Below are positions 56,557 through 64,000 of a DNA stretch of 64,000 nt, one piece after another. Location of the stretch: positions 38,431,501 to 38,495,500 of the forward strand of contig CM060989.1 of NCBI GenBank assembly GCA_030765065.1, written 5' to 3'. The notes under the pieces are model-generated. The model searched no databases. It was not told where the DNA came from and saw nothing but the letters and a program-made list of their open reading frames with translations. This stretch comes from Deroplatys truncata. Taxonomy: Eukaryota > Arthropoda > Insecta > Mantodea > Mantidae. Numbering within the stretch: position 1 is the first letter of the stretch; every line of letters begins with the position of its first letter. Made by a program: the position numbers and the translations under genes.

Positions 56557-57412
56557 TTTCTCTACCATGTACATAGTAGGTAGATAAGGTTTTGCGTTCC
56601 ACCCAACAATTCAATATTGAGATTTCACCAGAAATACACGTTTTGAGGTCCCCAAATCCCTCCAAAAATTTAGAAAAATCTCCTTGTGTGCGTCTGTAAA
56701 GAATATAACTCAAAAACAAAATGTTGGATGAATACCAGACCTGGTATTTAAGTTCAGAACCTTCCAAAGATGCAACAAGATTTTCAAATAATCCCCCCCA
56801 CCTCAAACTACCCTTTATATGTAACATTTTTCAATTTTTTTTATTTCCTGGAAAATGGCTAATGATTTTGTTTTAAATACTGTTTATTAAAGATATTTAT
56901 ATGACAAATGAAATGTATATCTTGAATTTTCAGGGAATAGCTTGTGAAGTCCTCTTCATTTAGAAGGAAATTTGTATAATCTTGCATACCTGGTAAATGT
57001 TGAGCAATAGACGAAAACGTACTATGCAAAAAAATTGTAGATATCTTTAAAACACAATTTGTGTCAAATAACTTTTTTGTGTGGCATCAGCTGTTTCCAA
57101 GATATCCATTATTAATTGTTTGAATTGTTCAGTACTTAGCCATTCTTTTAAAGTCCTGTTGATTTTCAATTGTTTCACATAATGTCGTGGAAAGAGTATG
57201 GAATGTTAAGGGCAGCATGTAGCCTCCAGTTCTAAAACATTTGACTATCGTATTCTCTTTTATCTATAACAAAATGTGTGATGCAGCTATTTCCAGAAAG
57301 GTTTATCTCGATTAAAATGAAGTAGATAGGAAAATAAACTTTTGTAACGATAATTTGTATATCCACTAGTAAGCATTAGAGGGTAGAGAAAGTCATACAA
57401 ATGTAACACCGA
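56557..57412 (+). mobile_element. HINE-like repeat copy
   Basis: Starts TTTCTCTACCATGTACATAG after a T-run and ends GTAGAGAAAGTCATACAAATGTAACACCGAA. All internal blocks are present but diverged. Confidence 0.83.
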
Positions 57413-58571
57413 ATTTTTTTAACACATCTAAATAAAGCATCAGAGGATAATTAACGTTATCAGCCTATGGTACTGGCTGTTGGTCAACCTAGTTTGCTCT
57501 GTGTTGAATGCTTTCCACACAAGCATGCGATTGGAGACTGTGCATATATATTCCTTCTCTCATTTACATTTGCCATTACATGACATATTGCATGGTCCAC
57601 ATCCTGTTTGCCTCCTGCATTCACAAAAAGCCAATAGAAACCAATTCAGCAGATGCAGCAAGTTGTTCAACAGCTTTAAACAAGACACGTAATATTGGTA
57701 TAAAACATGTGTAGTTTTTGTAAATACTGAACTTCAAAACTGTATCTGTATCAAAATATCCAGAAGTGGAGACCAGACAAGGCATTCTAGAATACACCAT
57801 TTCCGCCAAAAGGGAAGAAACCAAATAAACCGCAGGACACTATCATGAAAGACAGTTAACATATCCTGCTGATAAACTTGTAATACATTTGCCATGCACG
57901 TTCTTTGTTTGTGTTGAACATCAAAGGATATTAAACATATTCTTTATTTGGCATTTAGGATAAATGCCATAGTAATAAAAGATATTATTTTAACTATTCT
58001 TTTTGCAGACACATGAATACACTTTGCTACATGTGTATTCATTTGCAGGCATGGGGGTGTGTCTTAAGTGTGAACTGAAGGTGATTATCATTAATAATAA
58101 AAATTGTTAAGGACACTTAGTGGAGTTTGCAATTCTTTTCATGCTTAAAAAAATGCCAATAAACACTGAAATTTCCAAGTATCTCTCTTCTCTATTGTAG
58201 TTTTTATGACTAAATGAATAGTTCTTTCCCTATTTTAAATTCCATTTTGTGCTAAAAGTTTTGAAAGCGTCCTGTAACTTTTGTGATCATATTGGGGCTT
58301 TGATGTCTGAAGCAATTGGTGGCGTTAAAACTCGAATTGTAGGTTTTCTACATGGGTTTCATTAAATTTTACCAAGAAGCATGTTCATATTCTTCCTTCC
58401 AAACTCTTCAGAAAGTAGGGAGTGATTCTAGTGAAAGCAAAATTCCCCTACCCCAAGCAGCAATTGAATTTGGGACATCTGGTTTGAGAATGTATCTTAT
58501 TATGGTTACACATTTCTCAGAAGCTGTTATTCAATTTGCAGATAAATTCAACTATAAGTGTCGGAGTTTTT
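57413..58571. other. CAMKMT intron, nothing recognised
   Basis: Anonymous, with a short near-repeat 'cacatgaatacactttgctacatgtgtattcatttgc' at 58009-58045 that is a small inverted repeat (ACACATGAATACA/TGTGTATTCAT). Confidence 0.4.
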
Positions 58572-58806
58572 TAATGCTAGCTTCTAGTTCCCGAGGTTGT
58601 GGGTTCAAACCCAGCGGAGGGCGATGGATTTTTTTCAGACATAAAAGTCCAGAGCATGGCTTCCTTCAGAAGGGAAGTAAAACCTGTGGTCCTGTGTCAT
58701 AGATTTGTGGCACGTAAAAGAATCTCAAGCCTGTTAGAGGCCTCTAAGCACAATTTCGGGTCTTTCACGTCCAATATAGAATGGGACGCTAAGGGCCACA
58801 ACAGTT
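58572..58806 (+). mobile_element. tRNA-derived SINE, GTGGTGTAG family copy 3 (5'-truncated)
   Basis: Begins inside the promoter ('aatgctagcttctagttcccgagg'), keeps B box GGGTTCAAACCC at 58600, then 'gaagtaaaacctgtggtc', 'ggcacgtaaaagaatctca' and 'caatatagaatgggacgct'. The A box is missing. Confidence 0.82.
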
Positions 58807-59244
58807 GAGAAATTTATTTATACAAGCCTCTCAGCTTTTAGACAAAACCTTTTGCCTTTCAAAGTTTGTATCATGTTTTGTAAAAATATTCATATTCTAA
58901 ATCAAAGTAACAATAAAAAGACATATACAGGTGCCACTATACATGTACAAAGTTACAGATTATAAATATTCTGCGCATCATCAGCACATGCAGTAAGTTT
59001 TTAAAGTTTCATCCCATTTTTAAAAAAGCATTACATAAAAACAATCGGAGTTAGGAATACTTGAAATTAAGAAAAGTTGTTTGATCAGCGTAAACATTTT
59101 GTTAGAAGTATGGTTTTTTTTCTTTTCAGAAATTGCAATCTCTCTCATTTTTAGGCAGGAAAAGAATTGCTCCAACTGTACCAAGTATTCTTAATCATTC
59201 TGTATGTGGAGGGAGTAATTTCTAGTTTTTTCTCTCCATTGCAG
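58807..59244 (+). other. End of the CAMKMT intron and splice acceptor
   Basis: Anonymous AT-rich intron ending with the strong pyrimidine-rich acceptor 'ttttttctctccattgcag' at 59226-59244. The exon from 59245 carries the leader and CDS. Confidence 0.6.
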
Positions 59245-59251
59245 GCCAAAA

Positions 59252-59341
59252 ATGTCAACTTCTTCCTTCAGTACAGCTGTACAAAACGTAATTAAGTTTG
59301 ATCATACTTCAATAATAGAAAATGAAATGGGATCGATGTGA
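59252..59341 (+). promoter_or_regulatory. Upstream ORF in the CAMKMT leader
   Basis: ATG at 59252 opens a 29-codon frame (MSTSSFSTAVQNVIKFDHTS...) ending at TGA 59339-59341, 35 nt before the CAMKMT start and in a different frame. If exon 1 ends at 37728, splicing joins AT to G and creates an additional in-frame start three codons upstream. Such an upstream ORF would be expected to reduce CAMKMT translation; this is inference. Confidence 0.5.
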
Positions 59342-59376
59342 GGAAAAGATTGATTCTATGCCACATACACCAGGCA

Positions 59377-60333
59377 ATGTCTGCAGCTTGTAATGGCACC
59401 CAACAACCACATGTTAAGCATCGTGCAAACAGAAACGAAATTGCACGACGCAGATGGAAGATATTGGCTCGAGCTTTGCAAAAATCAAGCGAAGTAGATG
59501 GCTGTCTTGGAAATGTTGACGACATCATATCAGTTCGAAGATTCACCACATTTAATCTAATTACATCGCAGCCCATGAAGATCAGAACTGCTGACCATAC
59601 TGACTCCTGGTTTGAATATTCCGCAAGTGTTTCCCAGCAGACCTACAGCTTGCTCATTTGTCATCCAACTCGAAGCTTCACCGCAACTGAGCTTATTGGT
59701 TTTAATAACACTGGCAACATTTGTGTATGGCCTTCAGAAGAAGTTTTGGCATATTACATTCTCAATCATCTTGAGGATTTCTCTGGTAAAACTGTACTTG
59801 AGTTAGGTGGAGGTATGACATGTCTAGCAGGTTTGATGATTGCTAAATATTCTAAAGCTTTAAGTGTCCATCTTACTGATGGAAATGCTTCAGCAGTCGA
59901 GAATGTGAAAAGCATTCTTGAGCAAAATGTTTTCGGTGAGGCAGAACGTGTTACCTGCTCTGTTCTTCAGTGGGGAGATATACAGAAACTATCAGCAGGT
60001 CGAAAACCAGCAGTATATGACGTCATTTTATCTGCGGACTGCCTCTTTTTTGATGAATCAAGACAAGACTTAGTAGAAACTATGTGGACCATGCTAAACG
60101 AGGATGGAATTGCTTTTGTAATGGCACCCCGAAGGGGCAAAACATTTGATAAATTTCTTGATGAAGCTAAGTTGAGAGGTTTTCACTGCAAGAGTAAACA
60201 AAATTATAATGAACATATTTGGAATAGGCATTTGAAGCTAAAGCAGAATTGTGATTATGATGAAAATATTCATTATCCCATGCTTTTGTTGCTTGCAAAG
60301 TCGTATTCAAAGAGATTGCTTGAAAATTATTGA
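59377..60333 (+). CDS. CAMKMT: Calmodulin-lysine N-methyltransferase
   Basis: Transfers methyl groups from S-adenosylmethionine to a lysine of calmodulin (Lys115 in the known proteins). 318 residues, a class I methyltransferase of the MTF16 type. Visible parts: RRRWKILARAL (residues 24-34) and VRRFTTFNL (53-61), then NTGNICVWPSEEVLAYYILN (111-130), SAM motif I VLELGGGMTCLAG (140-152), LTDGN (166-170), the acidic loop SADCLFF (219-225), MAPRRG (249-254) and NYNEHIW, ending HYPMLLLLAK near the C-terminus. Length matches human CAMKMT (323). The start at 59377 is the first ATG after an in-frame TGA at 59323. The whole CDS is in one exon, with the splice acceptor CAG at 59242-59244. All the conserved blocks are intact. 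Confidence 0.95.
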   Translation: MSAACNGTQQPHVKHRANRNEIARRRWKILARALQKSSEVDGCLGNVDDIISVRRFTTFNLITSQPMKIRTADHTDSWFEYSASVSQQTYSLLICHPTRSFTATELIGFNNTGNICVWPSEEVLAYYILNHLEDFSGKTVLELGGGMTCLAGLMIAKYSKALSVHLTDGNASAVENVKSILEQNVFGEAERVTCSVLQWGDIQKLSAGRKPAVYDVILSADCLFFDESRQDLVETMWTMLNEDGIAFVMAPRRGKTFDKFLDEAKLRGFHCKSKQNYNEHIWNRHLKLKQNCDYDENIHYPMLLLLAKSYSKRLLENY

Positions 60334-60600
60334 AGCATTTAACATCAGTTTTATTTGCTAAATATTTATTATTATTGAATCTTACACCACAAAAGTACAG
60401 TATTACCAAGGTCCTCCACTTTTCCAAGGCATTGTTTTGCCTTAAGAAAAAAGAAAAAGAGCATATCCTAGTCATTCAGCAATTTGAAATTAATTTTTAT
60501 ACCAACCTTTTAAAAGCAAGCTTGAATTTTAGAGAGTTCATACATTCACCAGGCGCTGGAACAAAATTGGCATGTGTTTCTTCATCCTTAAAGTAAAGAT

Positions 60601-61438
60601 GCAGTAGAACCTTGATTACCCGTCACTTAGTTAACCATTCAGCTCATTTACCATTGGTTTGTTTTTGGGTATGTATTTGCATTTTACAAAAGTTGAGTTA
60701 TTTGTGAAACAAATATCTATGATGTATCCTGGATATGTATTTGCAGATAGTTTAAGCATGTTGTATATCAACAGATGACTTCAGTACTCTAAAAATTCTC
60801 AAGCGAAGTGCACTTTAAAAACATTGGAACAAGTCTATGTTATATTGCTTCTCATGCGAGCATAGCAACAATGTTAGTAATTGAATACAGAATGAACATG
60901 TATTTTATCAAGAGGCTCTGATGCCTTCAGCTGTGTATTACTTAAGTTTTAGTTTCAAATCGCAGAATGGTTGCGCAGTCAGACAGTAGCACACAGCCCT
61001 GCCTCACAGGCAACAATCACCTTTATTGCCATTTTTCTAAATATACAAGAAATGCAACATAGAACTCAAGTGACTAATTTTGAAGATTTAGAAGCTAGTA
61101 ACAGTGATGTGTCATAATTTAAGATAGAGAGAGTTGAGGGTTGTTACACTACATCACTAAAATATTCTTACTTGAACGCATTTCGGGAGACGGCTTGTTC
61201 CCATCGTCAGCATGTTCTCAACTGAACATGCGTTCAAGTAAGAATATTTTAGTGATGTAGTGTAACAACCCTCAACTCTCTTTATCTTAAATTAGAACTC
61301 AAGTGTTTAATTAGTTTTTTTTTGTGTAATTACTTATTAAACCTACCGGTTATATTAAGTAAGATGGATTAACCATCATATTCGGTTGACTGTCAACCCC
61401 ATCCCCTCCATTATAATGGTTAATCAGGGTTCTACTGC
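60601..61438. mobile_element. Non-autonomous pogo/Tigger-like element
   Basis: Left end GCAGTAGAACCTTGATTA (60601-60618) and right end complement GCAGTAGAACCCTGATTAAC (61438 down) form inverted repeats of the CAGTAGAACC type found in pogo/Tigger elements; 838 bp. No transposase is seen. TA duplication is not evident at the ends. It carries a hairpin element at 61116-61293. It lies in the CAMKMT 3' UTR or just after it. Confidence 0.7.
61116..61293. repeat. Near-perfect hairpin (fold-back) element
   Basis: 178 bp. Arms of about 64 bp (61116-61179 and 61230-61293) are inverted complements with almost no mismatches ('ttgagggttgttacactaca' in the left arm, its complement in the right). The ~50-nt loop includes 'gggagacggcttgttcccat'. 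It sits inside the pogo-like element, so it is the younger insertion. Confidence 0.9.
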
Positions 61439-64000
61439 AAATTGTTGCCAAAAAAAATGGTCCAAAGCCAATCCTTTCATTCATTACCCGCATTCCTACG
61501 AAAACACTTCCTCAAAGCATTCCTTATGCTGTAAAGCAGTTAACACCTACATATAGCGCAAGATATATGCCGAGTTGAAGAGCATTATGGGTGGAGCTTT
61601 GATGTTATAATGCTACTGAATATAAGTGAAGTTGTCACTCTAGTCAAAGAATAACATAAAGTCTATAAGAAATAATGTATGTGCCATTGTAAAAGACTGA
61701 ATTTATGAAGACAGAATTGCTGTAACACCATACGTGCTGCAGGTCAGCTGTTTAAAAAGAAAGAAAGAAAAGAAAGAAAAAAAAAGGCAAACAAAAAGAA
61801 AGAGATTAGATAACTTTTAGGTCATATCTGAAGTACAGTAACACAAATTAATCTGTACGTGTACTAGCATATCTTAAAAGTAATATTTTAGCAGTGTTGG
61901 TACAAGAGAGACTGGAGAAATGCGATTCTCAATATTTGTCGTATTTTTCATAATACTGCCCAATTTGTTTTTTTGTTTCATTTCCTTATTTATTTTCTCT
62001 CTCCTGGGATTGTTTGTTAAATTTCTCATTAAGTTTGTGGGTAAAGCAAATGATATCTCTAGTCTCTGTTGTATGGAATATGTAAATACTTCCATCATTT
62101 CATTCCTTTCCATTTGTATTTATTTACCTTAAAGTATTGTATATGTAAGTACCTTATTTTTTACCTTTGTTGTTTCCTATTTTAATACACTGACCAAAGC
62201 TCGATTCATATGAAAGATAGTTTGTAAGTTTACCCTAGCAAAAGATTTTCTCAGATTGAAATTAATGTTCCACATTTGCTGCCAGATAGTACAGTTTGTA
62301 AAATATAAAAAGAAAGGAAGATTCTAAGAGAGAAGGAATTGTGGAACTTGCAAGACAGTGAAACAGAAGGATTGTATACCAGTATATTTTGCATAAGTAA
62401 GTGCCTTGATTCTTTGCTCTCTGAATTATTTTGTGTAAAAATTAGGGTTAACAAAATAAAGGAAATCTCTTTTGCATATTTTTAGTAGAGAGATAATTTT
62501 TGTGATATATTTATTTGTTTTTAAGTAGTGTCATTGATCGTAAGAGATTTAAATCAAAATCCTCGTCTCAAATTACTGGGTCCATGAAGTTGTTTCTAAG
62601 CGCCATTTGTTCTTGTAAGTAAACAGATTGTAGAGAAGGAAGAATATATTGTGACGAACACAATTTTCATTGGTTTAGAAAGCCTAGTATTTTTGCGGTG
62701 GAAATGTTGTTAGTCGAAAGCTGAAACACTCTTGTAATTAAACTTTTACTCCATCAGTGACAAACATATCAAATTCTCAATACCTTCCTGCCCAAAGTGA
62801 AGTGATTATTTGTTAAATATACTATATTGAAATTACTCATTCTGGTTTGAAATTAATTACTCTAAAGAATTGTAGATTTAATGCAGGGATATCATTTACC
62901 CACTTTTAGGCATGATCACCCAGAAAGGCAGCTTTTACAGTAAATTTTCAGTTCCTTGTTGAAGGCTTATCTAGTTATATACAGTTTGCAGGTTTTATAA
63001 ACCAATAAGCAGGGTACACATTAGATTCTGCTTGCCCTTGGAACAGTATTTTTGGCCGTTCCACTTATGAATATAAAGGATTTTCTGATCCTAAGGTTGG
63101 AAAGTTTTGGAAGGTACTTTGTAGGAAAAAATACGTTTTCAAGAAATCTGCTACATGATTATTAAAATGGCATTTTATTGGAATTATATCTTTTAGGTAC
63201 GTTATTGCTCATACAGCCTTGCGCTTTTTGCAAACTCACTTGAGAGAAAATACAGAGATTTGTAAATTATTGGGCCCAAGTACATTTTTATTTGGTAAAT
63301 TGATTGTAAGTTTTGAGTTTGAAAATAATTTACAAATTCTAAAACAAATCAAAACCTTATAAAACCTATTGGCTATTTGTCGCTGTGAATATTTATATTC
63401 CTCCAATAACAACATTGCATTATTAATTTCTCTTGGTGAAAAATCAGTTTTCCAAACTATGGCCTCAAAAATCTACATAGGGAAAAAAAGGTACACATCA
63501 TAGAATAACAATGTATATTTAATTTCCAGATATAGTCTTAGTTTTCTTAGATAATACTGAGATGAAGAATGGCTGAAAACAATCATCTAGAATCCATATC
63601 TGGTGAACTTGTTTCATTGTAGAAAAAATATTTCCTTCTGTCCAATAGTACAGGATAAAACATTGACTCTGTGGTTTTGTTCTACCTTTCTCATCTAATT
63701 CCGATTGTTGGAAAATTATATAAGCATTTTATCACACTAAAGTTTCAATATCTTGGAGATATAACTTCGAACATTAGATAACCAAAAGCTTTCTTTGAGT
63801 CTAATAATTTTCACACCTCTGTATGCACTATACAGTTCAGTCATGTCTAAAGAATACAACCAAAATGTTCTTTCTGTTTCAAATTAATTCCTCATAAAAT
63901 AAATTAAAAGCCAAATTAAGCAGCATATTTGAAAAGTGAAACAAATTTAAGTCCTGCAGACATCTGGGATAAAAACCGTTGAAATCTGCACTATCCTGTT
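61439..64000. other. Downstream of CAMKMT, nothing recognised
   Basis: About 2.5 kb of AT-rich sequence to the right window edge. A possible AATAAA signal lies at about 62454 if a long 3' UTR is used. A short A/G-rich tract occurs near 61757-61800. No gene, RNA gene or repeat family from elsewhere in the window was recognised. Confidence 0.4.

Noticed and set aside
59338..59376. Earlier CAMKMT start at the GTG at 59338
   Set aside because: Nuclear animal genes normally start at ATG; the in-frame ATG at 59377 gives the family's length.
1..64000. CRISPR array, operon or bacterial-type system
   Set aside because: The sequence is intron-rich animal DNA; repeats are dispersed transposons and microsatellites without regularly spaced spacers.

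Overview
The window is AT-rich, intron-dominated animal DNA. Short conserved exons are separated by kilobases of decayed transposons. The protein matches (HELLS, PGAP2, CAMKMT) and the transposon set (several mariner types, a Penelope-like element, CR1/Jockey-like LINEs, tRNA-derived SINEs, pogo-like and hAT-like non-autonomous elements) point to an arthropod, most likely an insect with a repeat-rich genome (for example a cockroach/termite, stick insect or orthopteran). The order is inference only.

Gene layout: (1) 1-15937, + strand: the last four coding exons of HELLS/LSH, a SNF2-family chromatin remodelling ATPase, at 334-570, 6273-6432, 11378-11488 and 15810-15937 (stop). The upstream exons lie outside the window. 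(2) 27434-37189, - strand: all four coding exons of PGAP2 (GPI-anchor lipid remodelling factor), 258 aa when joined. (3) 37.2-60.3 kb, + strand: CAMKMT (calmodulin-lysine N-methyltransferase). Its whole 318-codon CDS lies in one exon (59377-60333) behind a strong splice acceptor at 59244. A probable non-coding first exon ends at a GTAAGT donor at 37728, about 540 bp from the PGAP2 start codon. PGAP2 and CAMKMT therefore look like a head-to-head pair sharing a promoter, with a CAMKMT intron of about 21.5 kb. No functional link between the three genes is implied.

The rest is mostly mobile DNA. The commonest repeat is an approximately 0.85-kb non-coding family with about 20 full or partial copies on both strands. 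It begins ACTTTCTCTAC directly after a T-run, carries the inverse of that motif 23 nt inside its other end, contains a (CA/TG)n tract, and ends next to a T-run. These asymmetric inverted repeats and the T-run target resemble Helentron-derived non-autonomous elements (HINEs); this assignment is inferred. Other elements: five mariner-type copies (16225-17490 is nearly intact apart from one frameshift), long-TIR Tc1/mariner derivatives, a LINE at 18448-22218 bounded by a 12-bp target-site duplication and carrying a 2A-like NPGP motif, a Penelope-like (GIY-YIG) array at 7.5-9.2 kb, several SINE families, two large fold-back hairpins, and several short TIR elements. Several are nested, so relative ages can be read.

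Most worth a second look: the HINE-like family, the 2A-like signal peptide in the LINE ORF1, the in-frame Ser/Pro/Thr-rich open stretch behind the PGAP2 stop, the probable bidirectional promoter with a CAMKMT upstream ORF whose start codon may be made by splicing, and the Penelope tandem array. No RNA gene, CRISPR array or complete host gene other than PGAP2 and the CAMKMT coding exon was recognised.
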